A DNA stretch of 50,684 nucleotides. Source: Deltaproteobacteria bacterium. GTDB lineage: Bacteria; Desulfobacterota; WTBG01; CAIYCZ01; CAIRTM01. The stretch is taken from contig VGSH01000009.1 in NCBI GenBank assembly GCA_016875025.1, forward strand, positions 1 through 50,684. The letters are read 5' to 3'. A program made the translations under genes and the position numbers. The notes under the pieces were generated by a model. That model worked only from the letters and a program-made list of their open reading frames with translations. It was not told the origin of the DNA and made no database searches. This document shows positions 1-7,399 of the stretch, piece after piece. The number at the start of each line of letters is the position of its first letter. Position 1 is the stretch's first letter.

Positions 1-3
1 TCT

Positions 4-74
4 GCATCTATTGCCTTTTGTCGCGTTAAGGGTTTTCTGCAAAATTATTCTTAACAAAACAAGGCAATAGATGC
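4..74. repeat. Interrupted inverted repeat at window start
   Basis: A perfect 14-bp inverted repeat (GCATCTATTGCCTT at 4-17, its complement at 61-74) encloses a second one (GTTAAG 25-30, CTTAAC 50-55). It could fold as a cruciform or RNA hairpin. No T-run follows the outer stem, so a terminator is not evident. It may be a remnant of a mobile repeat whose other part lies outside the window. Nothing gene-like is seen between 75 and 248. Confidence 0.55.
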
Positions 75-248
75 TATTTCCATTTTTACTCGGCGGTTAT
101 TTTACCCACAGTTTTTGTTGTAGACCCAATTTTATAATCGGCTGACTGAGGGTTCTGGAGCGTACTTTTTGATTTTTAAAGGCCGGGTTTAAGGGCGTGC
201 CGGACGCGCTGTGCTAAGTCCAGCCTGCAACTACAAGTGATGTCTCAT

Positions 249-470
249 TCAGCGCATTTCGGGGGCCAGCCAGGCTTCAAAATCATTCAGTGACACAGTT
301 CCGGCGGCCTTAAACGGCACCCTGGACAAAAACCATCCCGTTTTCTCGAACCGAACCCTGCCCTTCAATGCATACCTTACCTCGTCGTGCCCCGACATGT
401 TGACCAGCACGCGGGCGATATCTATGGCCGAGGAGTACACTGCGAGCGGGACGGCTGCGCTGCCTTCGTA
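249..470 (-). pseudogene. LEA14-like (LEA type 2 family) C-terminal fragment
   Basis: The open frame translates to about 73 residues. It ends in a pattern typical of the second half of a LEA type 2 (water stress and hypersensitive response) domain: VRYALKGRVRF, then VPFKAAGTVSL. An in-frame TGA lies just upstream at 471-473. The nearest usable start is a GTG at 440, without a clear ribosome binding site. A complete LEA2 protein would be about twice as long or more and normally carries a lipoprotein signal. I could not find the missing N-terminal half in any frame upstream. It follows the acyl-CoA synthetase-like gene on the same strand. The family call rests on a short match, and a genuine small gene starting at GTG is the alternative. 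Confidence 0.45.
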
Positions 471-532
471 TCAAGATGGATTTGAATACATGCGGCAGAT
501 ATAAGGTGCGTACATTTCCTCGGGATCAGAAT

Positions 533-555
533 GCAGGGTAAGAACACTACCCTGC
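533..555 (-). terminator. Hairpin downstream of the acyl-CoA synthetase-like gene
   Basis: An 8-bp perfect stem (GCAGGGTA 533-540 with TACCCTGC 548-555) with a 7-nt loop lies 33 nt after the stop codon of the gene on the minus strand. No U-tract follows, so it is at best a weak terminator or a 3' stability hairpin. Confidence 0.3.
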
Positions 556-587
556 TCTGCCAGAAAAAACCAAACGAAAACTTTTTT

Positions 588-2279
588 TCAGTCTGTCAAT
601 CCAAGTAAACTGGCTTTCAGTGCCAGGGTGTTGATCCTGCCGTCAGAATGCCGGGGCAGAACAGAACACCAGTGAATTGATGCAAGGGCAATGTCGGGAG
701 AGAGCATGCGGCCGACATGATCGATAATTGCACGCTCAAGCTCCGCGACAGGTTTAAAGCCCGGGGCGGGAACGACAAAGGCTCGTATCCGTTTGGGCTC
801 CCCGGGAGCGGCAGCCCTGACAACCGCGGCATCGGCTGCAGCCGGGTGCCTGCGCAGCGCCTGCTCGATTTCGCTGATATTGATCTTGCCCGCGGACGTT
901 ATCACCGCATCATCAGCGCGGCCCTGATAAAAATAATATCCTTCGTGATCAATAAAGGCGACATCTCCGGTCATGAACCAGGACCGGCTATCCGGATCGT
1001 GCAGTGCGCGTGAGCCCTGTCCCCAGATACCCCGCGCCATGGCAGGCCATGGCGGGCGAAGCGCCAGTCGGCCCATTTCAAAATACGGGGCGTCGTTGCC
1101 GTGCTCATCAAGCACTGCCGTGACAAGGCCTGGACATGGTTTTCCAAGATAGCCCGGCTTTATCGGCAGGCAGGCCATATTCGCGATGGTGATCATGCCG
1201 GTTTCAGCCGACCACCAGGTATCATGCACCAACAGCTTCAGAAGAGCCATAACTGCAAAAATCATTTCAGGGGAAAGAGGTTCAAGCACGCTGAGGAGAT
1301 GGCGCAACCTGCTGCAATTAAAGTTCCGGGCGTAATCCGGTCCGGCATCCGTCATGAGACTGTAGACTGACGGCGTCGTATAGAGCACCGTCGCACCGCT
1401 GTGTTCAATAGCCTGATAGAGCTCACCGGCTGTATCAGGTACGTCGCACACAACGCTCGCGACACCGCACAACCAGGGCGCAAAAGCGCTGTAGACGATG
1501 CTCATGAACCAGCCGGGCCTGCCGAGCGTGAAGACCACATCATCGTCCCTGATATCGAGCACCCAGCGCGCGGTCATGAGATAGCCTTTCATGGCCTCAT
1601 GCACATGCACAAGCCCGACCGGAGAGCCGTCCGGGCCCGAGGTATAAATAATCAGAAACGGATCCACTGGCTCAAGCCACACCGGTTCAAAGCACGGCGA
1701 AGCGGCGTCCATCTCACGGTTCCATGATCTGAAACGCGCGCACCCCTGATCGTCTCCAGCAATAATCACATGCTCAAGATCGGGCAGTTCATCCAGCGGA
1801 ATGCGGCCGATGTGATCAGCGTCCGTGACAATGGCTTTAGGCCGTGCGTCCTGCATCCGGCTCTTGACAGCGCCGGCCATGTAATCGCTGTAGAGCGGCA
1901 CGATAATCGCGCCCGCCTTGGCGCACCCGGCCATGGCTATGTAGAACTCGGGAATGCCGGGAAGGAACAGGCACACCCGGTCTGATGTCCCAATGCCGAG
2001 TTTCTTCAGAACATTGGCAAAGCGGTTGGAAAGATTGCGCATCCGGCTGTAGGTGTAAACCGTGCTTCCGGACGCCTGCGGACAGATCAGACAAACTTTC
2101 TCGGAACGGTGCGGATCAGCAGCATGTCGGTCTATGGCCTCATGCGCGATGTTGATCTTACCCGTAGCCTGCCAGGTGAAATGCCGGTCAGCGTCCTGCC
2201 AGGAAAAACTCCGGCAGGTTCCGGCATAATCGCTCAGGTTGGGGTCGGCTATGACCGGTCTGATTACATTATCAAACAT
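588..2279 (-). CDS. AMP-binding acyl/acetyl-CoA synthetase homologue with degenerate active site
   Basis: The 563-residue length and motif order match the ANL adenylate-forming superfamily, closest in style to short AcsA-type acetyl-CoA synthetases (an N-terminal FTWQATGKINIAHEAIDRHA-like segment at 35-53). The aromatic motif WWSAETG (355-361) and the hinge region TGD...GRADD (437-457) are kept. The phosphate-binding loop, normally TSGSTGKPKG, reads TSGPDGSPVG (213-222): both lysines and the second threonine are gone. The C-terminal catalytic lysine motif (SGKI) reads DGRI, so the essential and acetylation-regulated lysine is Arg548. The protein may be a pseudoenzyme, a thiolation-impaired variant or a regulatory partner. 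Its start lies 3 bp after the stop codon of the deacetylase gene, so the two are surely cotranscribed and probably translationally coupled. Confidence 0.85.
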   Translation of the reverse strand: MFDNVIRPVIADPNLSDYAGTCRSFSWQDADRHFTWQATGKINIAHEAIDRHAADPHRSEKVCLICPQASGSTVYTYSRMRNLSNRFANVLKKLGIGTSDRVCLFLPGIPEFYIAMAGCAKAGAIIVPLYSDYMAGAVKSRMQDARPKAIVTDADHIGRIPLDELPDLEHVIIAGDDQGCARFRSWNREMDAASPCFEPVWLEPVDPFLIIYTSGPDGSPVGLVHVHEAMKGYLMTARWVLDIRDDDVVFTLGRPGWFMSIVYSAFAPWLCGVASVVCDVPDTAGELYQAIEHSGATVLYTTPSVYSLMTDAGPDYARNFNCSRLRHLLSVLEPLSPEMIFAVMALLKLLVHDTWWSAETGMITIANMACLPIKPGYLGKPCPGLVTAVLDEHGNDAPYFEMGRLALRPPWPAMARGIWGQGSRALHDPDSRSWFMTGDVAFIDHEGYYFYQGRADDAVITSAGKINISEIEQALRRHPAAADAAVVRAAAPGEPKRIRAFVVPAPGFKPVAELERAIIDHVGRMLSPDIALASIHWCSVLPRHSDGRINTLALKASLLGLTD

Positions 2280-2282
2280 GGC

Positions 2283-3335
2283 TTATAAGCACTTCCAGTA
2301 TGGCTGCGCTACTAAGCGCGCATCCTCGATCTGATCGAACAACGGAGGCCGGGAAGCATGCGCGCCGCAATAGCGGCTGCTCAAAGCATCCGGCAATCCG
2401 CTCTGCATTGTTACTAGTACGCATTGAACCGATTTTCTGAGCGCACCGAGATCATAGCCGCCCTCGAGCACGAATACAGCTTTGCCGCCGCAGCATGCAT
2501 CGGCGATGCGCATAACCGTATCGGTCATGAACGCGAAACCATCCTCGGAAACAAGCATGCCGCCGATCGGATCATCGCGGTGAGAGTCAAAACCGGCCGA
2601 CACGAGCACAAGCTCAGGTGCGTACTCGCGGGCCACGGGATCAAGTATCGTGGAGAAAATATGGGCGTAATCGGAATCGGTTGCGCGGGCCGGAAGCGGG
2701 ACATTCACGGTGTAGCCCTGCCCTTCTCCGCAACCGGTCTCAGTAACAGCGCCGGTTCCGGGGAAAAAAGGATAGCGATGGGCTGAAAACAGCAGCACCT
2801 CCGGCGTGCTTTCAAAAATGTGCTGCGTGCCGTTGGGATGATGCACATCCCAGTCAACGATGAGGATGCGCTGCAGGCCATGCCTGCGCCGGGCATGCTC
2901 GGCGGCAACGGCAACATTGTTAAACAGGCAGAACCCCATCTGCCTGCCGCGCTCGGCATGATGACCGGGAGGGCGCACGAGCGCAAACACGGCGTCAAGG
3001 CTGCCGGACATGACCTCGTCAACCGCGGCGATGCCCCCCCCGGCTGCAAGAAATGCCGCGACACAGGACTGCTCACTGGTTACCGTATCAGGATCAAGAT
3101 AGCGCAGTTTTTCACCGGCAGTGTCGAGAATTTTTTCAATATGTCTCTCGGTATGAACCAGGCACAGCTCATCGATGGCGGCAAACCGGGGCGCAAGAGT
3201 CCTGCAGGTGCTGCCCAGACCGCTTGTTTCAAGCATGGAGCTGATTGCAGAAAGGCGGCGGGGTGTTTCAACATGATGCAGGCCGGTCTGATGCGCTAAA
3301 AACCGTTCATCCCGCACGAGCCCGATCCGCCGCAT
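2283..3335 (-). CDS. Histone-deacetylase-family amidohydrolase (AcuC/HdaH-like)
   Basis: This 350-residue zinc-dependent deacetylase has every catalytic element of the arginase/deacetylase fold. There is a charge-relay histidine pair in RPPGHH (His125-His126). The zinc ligands are Asp163 and His165 in DWDVHH and Asp250 in SAGFDSH. The transition-state tyrosine is Tyr294 in EGGYD. Relatives remove acetyl groups from lysines (AcuC reactivates acetyl-CoA synthetase) or from polyamines. The usual HHGNGT after the zinc ligands is HHPNGT here. No signal peptide is seen, so it is cytoplasmic. It lies between gnd and the acyl-CoA synthetase-like gene on one strand, with 57 bp and 3 bp gaps. The AcuC-AcsA pairing suggests a link in acetylation control, but the partner has lost its usual target lysine. 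Confidence 0.92.
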   Translation of the reverse strand: MRRIGLVRDERFLAHQTGLHHVETPRRLSAISSMLETSGLGSTCRTLAPRFAAIDELCLVHTERHIEKILDTAGEKLRYLDPDTVTSEQSCVAAFLAAGGGIAAVDEVMSGSLDAVFALVRPPGHHAERGRQMGFCLFNNVAVAAEHARRRHGLQRILIVDWDVHHPNGTQHIFESTPEVLLFSAHRYPFFPGTGAVTETGCGEGQGYTVNVPLPARATDSDYAHIFSTILDPVAREYAPELVLVSAGFDSHRDDPIGGMLVSEDGFAFMTDTVMRIADACCGGKAVFVLEGGYDLGALRKSVQCVLVTMQSGLPDALSSRYCGAHASRPPLFDQIEDARLVAQPYWKCL

Positions 3336-3392
3336 GAGTGACTGTCTCCGAATGCTACGTATGGCAGCCGTGGAGCTGCTGTTGAAATGCGG

Positions 3393-4310
3393 TTAGGTGT
3401 TCGGTGTTTCGGTTTTTTTTACCGCATGGCCACCGAACTGGTTTCGCAGGGCAGCCAGAATTTTGCGTGAAAAATCAGCATGCCCGCGCGATGCATAGCG
3501 CTCGAACAATGCCTGCGCGATAACCGGCGCAGGCGTGCCTGATTCGACGGCCTGCAGAACCGTCCAGCGCCCTTCACCCGAATCATCAACAAAGGGTTCA
3601 AGCCCGTCAAGTGTTGCGTTGCCCGCGAGCGCGGCTTCAAGCAGCTCAAGCAGCCAGGAGCGGATCACGCTGCCGCGGTTCCACAGGGCCGCAATTTCAT
3701 CAAAGCGCAGGTGATCCCGGTAGGGTGATGATTCAAGCAGGGCAAAGCCTTCACCATAGGCCTGCATCATGGCGTATTCAATGCCATTGTGAATCATCTT
3801 GGTAAAATGCCCTGCCCCGCACGGACCGCAGTACAGATAGCCGTTTTCGGGTGCCAGTGTTTTAAGCAGCGGCTCAATGTGCTCGAAGTCAGAGCGCTCG
3901 CCTCCGATCATAGTGCAGTATCCGTTCTCAAGGCCCCATATGCCGCCGGAAACACCTGCATCAAGGTAGTGTATATTCATCGGGGCAAGCAGATCACGGT
4001 GCGCAAAATCGTCTTTGAAGAAGCTGTTGCTGCCGTCGACAAGGATATCGCCAGGACTGAGAAGTCCGGCGAACCGCTCGATATGCTCGCGGGTCGCCTC
4101 CCCGCTGGGCAGCATCAGCCACAGAACGCGCGGCGGGGTCAGCATATCAATGAGCTGCGCGGGCGTATCAGCGGCACGCGCGCCCTGGCGGGCAAGCTCG
4201 TGGGCCTTGGAAATTGTGCGGTTGTAGCAGCACACCGTATGCCCGCCGCGCATAAGGCGCAAGGCCATGTTCATACCCATGCGACCGAGTCCGGCAATAC
4301 CTATCTGCAT
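3393..4310 (-). CDS. gnd: 6-Phosphogluconate dehydrogenase, decarboxylating (GndA/YqeC type)
   Basis: Oxidises 6-phosphogluconate to ribulose 5-phosphate with loss of CO2, in the pentose phosphate pathway. The N-terminal Rossmann motif GIAGLGRMG is followed by the substrate-loop signature DAGVSGGIWGLENG and the helix with KMIHNGIEY that carries the catalytic lysine. At about 305 residues it belongs to the short class, often NAD-preferring, rather than the 470-residue enzyme. I chose the ATG at 4310 because AGGAG precedes it by about 8 nt and the Rossmann strand begins at once; a start at 4352 would add 14 poorly conserved residues. It appears to be the first gene of an operon with the deacetylase and the synthetase-like gene. 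Confidence 0.93.
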   Translation of the reverse strand: MQIGIAGLGRMGMNMALRLMRGGHTVCCYNRTISKAHELARQGARAADTPAQLIDMLTPPRVLWLMLPSGEATREHIERFAGLLSPGDILVDGSNSFFKDDFAHRDLLAPMNIHYLDAGVSGGIWGLENGYCTMIGGERSDFEHIEPLLKTLAPENGYLYCGPCGAGHFTKMIHNGIEYAMMQAYGEGFALLESSPYRDHLRFDEIAALWNRGSVIRSWLLELLEAALAGNATLDGLEPFVDDSGEGRWTVLQAVESGTPAPVIAQALFERYASRGHADFSRKILAALRNQFGGHAVKKTETPNT

Positions 4311-4408
4311 TACGTGGCTCCTGTACAAAAGCGGGGTTGCCGTACAAAGCACCCGCCGTTTTAGGGATTGATGTCAAAACATTGCTGATACCCTGCGCAA
4401 AGGTCTAA

Positions 4409-4562
4409 CAGGTTGTTGAAAAAGTCCTTTTATACAGGCTGTTCAAAAACGCTCGGATGCAAGGCCTGCGAAATCATGAGGAATGAGGCGTACTTTACCG
4501 TACGCCGCAGTGACGAATGATGAGCACAACGCAGCAGATGGGCGTTTTTCAACAGCCTGCTA
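4409..4562. repeat. Palindromic intergenic repeat, copy 1
   Basis: It begins CAGGTTGTTGAAAAAG and ends in TTTTTCAACAGCCTGCTA. Internal arms CAGGCTGTTCAAAAACGC (4435-4452) and GCGTTTTTCAACAGCCTG (4542-4559) pair at 17 of 18 positions, and a central stem GGCGTAC/GTACGCC (4487-4493, 4500-4506) lies between them. Copies 2 and 3 are at 27187 and 40923. The last three bases are, on the minus strand, the TAG stop codon of the adjoining thioredoxin gene. Confidence 0.9.
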
Positions 4563-5156
4563 ACGATGGGATTCATGCTGATGCGCAGGCTCGTGCTCAG
4601 GATCAGGTTGTGCGGCGATCGAGGGCTGCTCCGTAACGGGACACAGTTTCTTTAACGCCGACTCAAATGCGCGTATTTTTTTAAAGCCGTAGATGCGCTT
4701 GACGATTTCACCCTCACGGTTGACGATAAGCGTGGTGGGCAGCATGAAGACCCTGTTGTTGCGCGCGATCTGCAGTGCATTAATGATGTAGGGGGGCTTA
4801 ATGGCGTGGCGGTTAACGAATTCCCGCTGCAGCGCCGGATCGACAGCCAGATCGATATCAAGGCAGATAACCCGGACATCACCGTAATAATAGCGCTCAT
4901 GCAGCGTATTCATAATGGGCAGGAGCTCGATGCATGGCTTGCAGTAAATTGAGCCGAACACCAGCACCATGATGCTGCCGCGCATTTCAGAGGTATTGAT
5001 TTCACTGTTATCGATAAAATTGAACGCGCTGAAATCATGCAGCATATCAGCAGCCAGGGCCGGGACGTTCACAAAACATCCCAGCGCGGCTGCACACAAT
5101 GAAGAAATCAACGGCATCAGAAGTTGTCGGCGCCGGGCACTGCTCTTTATAGGCAT
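4560..5156 (-). CDS. Exported TlpA/ResA-like thioredoxin-fold protein
   Basis: About 198 residues: a basic N-terminus and hydrophobic stretch ending in VPALAA (a plausible signal peptidase I site near residue 36), then a thioredoxin fold with the redox pair CKPC at 72-75 and a cis-proline region MLPTTLIVN. The C-terminal tail is rich in His, Glu and Pro and may bind metal. Proteins of this class reduce or shuffle disulfides in the periplasm, for example during cytochrome c maturation. The ATG at 5156 puts the positively charged n-region directly before the hydrophobic core; a longer frame begins at 5228 inside the upstream gene, which ends at 5186. The 29-bp gap suggests cotranscription with that gene. 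The stop codon is provided by the end of a palindromic repeat. Confidence 0.82.
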   Translation of the reverse strand: MPIKSSARRRQLLMPLISSLCAAALGCFVNVPALAADMLHDFSAFNFIDNSEINTSEMRGSIMVLVFGSIYCKPCIELLPIMNTLHERYYYGDVRVICLDIDLAVDPALQREFVNRHAIKPPYIINALQIARNNRVFMLPTTLIVNREGEIVKRIYGFKKIRAFESALKKLCPVTEQPSIAAQPDPEHEPAHQHESHR

Positions 5157-5185
5157 AGCGATACACCATGAAATCCGGGCTGTTG

Positions 5186-6862
5186 TCAATGATCGCAGCC
5201 CTGCAGGTTCAAGCCGTGCTGGCTGCACAGGATATCTCCGTCAAGCACAATGTACATGCCTCCGGTGGGACACCCCTGCAGCGAGCTGCCGCTCATGATT
5301 TTTTGAAGCGACCCTTCGTCTAACATAAAATCAGGCTGTTGTGCGGCAGCCTTGCGGGCCAGATTCTTTATCTTACATATAACCGAAAAACACTCCTTTT
5401 TCCAGTAGTCCTCACGAAAACGATATTCGGAGAAATCGCCAAAATATTCGCGGGCCCTGTTCATAGCCTCGTAAATCATGCTCGATGACATGGTGGCGGC
5501 CGTGACAGCGTCAACCGAAGGGTTGAACACAAACGGCACGAACAGACTGCGGCCGATGAGATTTTTTTTCATTTTTGCAATGTCGGCTTCATCCCATTCC
5601 ACATTGCCGTACTTGGTAATCTCAAGGGGGATAAAGTCCGTTACAACACCGTTCTGGTCGAACACATACCCGAAATGGGTATCATGACAGACATCGCACA
5701 TGGTGATACCTGATTCAACACGGGCAAAAAAGAACAGGCCGCTGCCCTGCGGAGAAGCAGTGATTACATAGAGATCCTGACGGTTTTCAAGTGTCAGATG
5801 CTCAATCTCAGCCACCTGATGGCCGGCTGCAGCAATGCGCTGACGGATGAGTTCCTGAATCTCAGTCGGGCTCAATTGCGGCCTAGGCGTATATTCGGTG
5901 CCCTCAAAGATCCGTTCAGCCGCAAGCTGTGACAATGATTCTGCACGGTACACAATCCGTCCGAATTCATTGATGCACAGGACCGTCGGCTGATCGCCCA
6001 CATCAAACAGCTCCCTGACGGTGTTGCCCTTGTCGATCGCGCAGACCAGCGGCTCGGGCACGGCATGTGCGGCGCAATCGCTTCCTTCAGGCGGAAAAAT
6101 AAATACTTTGATCGCATTTTTCAATGCACTGTTTTTCAGCACTTCATTCTGCCGGGACATGGTGCGCAGGTCATTTTCGATGGTGCGGGCCTGTGATGAA
6201 GCAAAATAGAGAATGAAGCGCTCGTTGGCCAGAGATGCGGCTGTAATGTCCCGGCCGCCAGCCTGGAAAGCAAAGGGCGGCACTCTATTGCCGGGCTGTG
6301 TGCCGGTCAGGCTGCTTCTCAGGGTATGGCGTAAGCTGTCAAGATAGCGCTCTGCCGAGGATACGCCTCCGGCATGATAGTCAACGATAAAGCCCATATC
6401 ATCCCTGCGGATGACATAGGTGTGGGGTGTGCCGCGGATATTTCCGGTGCTGGTGAACAGTGTCTTATCCTGATCGCTGAGAATGGGATAGGTTACAGCA
6501 AACTCCTCATTGAAAGTTGTGATTTCCTCCAGAGAGTTGCCCACTGCCAGCCCAAGCAGACACACCCTGTCGCGTAGATCGCTGTCTGCTGCAATGGCCT
6601 GCTTGAGTTCATTGAAAATACTCACCTGAATTCTACAAGTATGGCAATAAACATTTAAAAATTCTAATATAATTACATCGCATGATATTTCGGAAAGCTG
6701 AATCTTGCCTTTATGCGGCACCTTGAGATAGGCACTGTGCTCAGGGCTCAGGGTATTAGGAACCGTGAAGTCCGGAAATGGATCGCCGATAGTGAGGGCC
6801 TGCGCGGGAACAGCACAGAGCAGCAGGCATCCGATCAAGGCTGCGGTAACATGTAATTTCAT
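5186..6862 (-). CDS. Exported thioredoxin / thioredoxin-like / FMN-binding-like multidomain redox protein
   Basis: 558 residues. A signal peptide (1-22) is followed by a TlpA-like thioredoxin domain with CHTC at 73-76 and cis-Pro in GTPHTYV. A second thioredoxin/peroxiredoxin-like domain (about 190-310) lacks a CxxC. Next comes a domain with CDVC at 389-392 and a segment VDAVTAATMSS (450-460), which resembles the flavinylation motif of FMN-binding domains (RnfG/NqrC type). The C-terminus holds CPTGG (531-535) and CSQHG (546-550). A paralogue with the same domain order lies at 42677-44347. The stacked cysteine pairs and flavin-type domain suggest periplasmic thiol-flavin electron transfer; this is inference. 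The flavin motif departs from the usual SGATxT, so cofactor binding is less certain here than in the paralogue. It is followed by a thioredoxin gene and preceded by a good promoter. Confidence 0.8.
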   Translation of the reverse strand: MKLHVTAALIGCLLLCAVPAQALTIGDPFPDFTVPNTLSPEHSAYLKVPHKGKIQLSEISCDVIILEFLNVYCHTCRIQVSIFNELKQAIAADSDLRDRVCLLGLAVGNSLEEITTFNEEFAVTYPILSDQDKTLFTSTGNIRGTPHTYVIRRDDMGFIVDYHAGGVSSAERYLDSLRHTLRSSLTGTQPGNRVPPFAFQAGGRDITAASLANERFILYFASSQARTIENDLRTMSRQNEVLKNSALKNAIKVFIFPPEGSDCAAHAVPEPLVCAIDKGNTVRELFDVGDQPTVLCINEFGRIVYRAESLSQLAAERIFEGTEYTPRPQLSPTEIQELIRQRIAAAGHQVAEIEHLTLENRQDLYVITASPQGSGLFFFARVESGITMCDVCHDTHFGYVFDQNGVVTDFIPLEITKYGNVEWDEADIAKMKKNLIGRSLFVPFVFNPSVDAVTAATMSSSMIYEAMNRAREYFGDFSEYRFREDYWKKECFSVICKIKNLARKAAAQQPDFMLDEGSLQKIMSGSSLQGCPTGGMYIVLDGDILCSQHGLNLQGCDH

Positions 6863-6927
6863 GGCAGACTCCCTGCGGATTGCAGCCCCGGGACGGGCTG
6901 ATGGGCAGATACGTTAAACCAGATAGA

Positions 6928-6956
6928 ATCATAGAAAAAAAAAACACAGCGGTCAA
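6928..6956 (-). promoter_or_regulatory. Sigma-70-type promoter for the thioredoxin/FMN operon
   Basis: On the minus strand a -35 box TTGACC (6951-6956) and a -10 box TATGAT (6928-6933) are separated by exactly 17 bp, and transcription would start about 60 bp upstream of the start codon at 6862. The spacer contains a run of ten T on the minus strand. Confidence 0.65.
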
Positions 6957-7100
6957 CGTCTTTATTGATGGCTGCTCTCAGCGACGGCACCTTCAGTTGA
7001 CTTGAAATGGTCTATGGTTAATACTATAACTGAAAACATCGCGCGCTATGCATCCATACCGCTGCCGGCCATGCATTGTAGTTTCATACAGGAGCAGATT

Positions 7101-7376
7101 TGTCCAAAATAAATTATTCGATCGCTGCTGAAGGCCCTCTGGCCGGGGCCGTGCCGTCCCATCCGGCAAAGAAGACCTCATGTCATTATCGGCCCGTGTG
7201 CCGGAATATTTCAAACGGGCCCCAGGCACGCCCCCGCGATTGTTGTATACAGCAGTGCACCCGGGCCGTGTATACAATGAATTTTACAGGACGTGCCGTT
7301 GCATCGGCAGTGCAAAAATTTCCGGATGGGACGGCACGGCCCCGGCCAGAGGGCCTGTTCTAAATTATTTTGGACA
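7101..7376. mobile_element. MITE-like inverted-repeat element
   Basis: The ends are a 12-bp inverted repeat (TGTCCAAAATAA at 7101, its complement ending at 7376). Inside are 35-bp perfectly complementary GC-rich arms (7132-7166 and 7322-7356). The centre holds a 9-bp inverted repeat TTGTATACA (7243-7251) / TGTATACAA (7269-7277). No transposase and no obvious target-site duplication are seen. Small frames inside follow the palindrome and are not convincing genes. The element ends 23 bp before the start codon of the M48 protease and leaves only the ribosome binding site between them. The flanking gap (6863-7100) otherwise holds the promoter at 6928. Confidence 0.75.
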
Positions 7377-7399
7377 CTACTGATACAGGAGCTCTGCAC

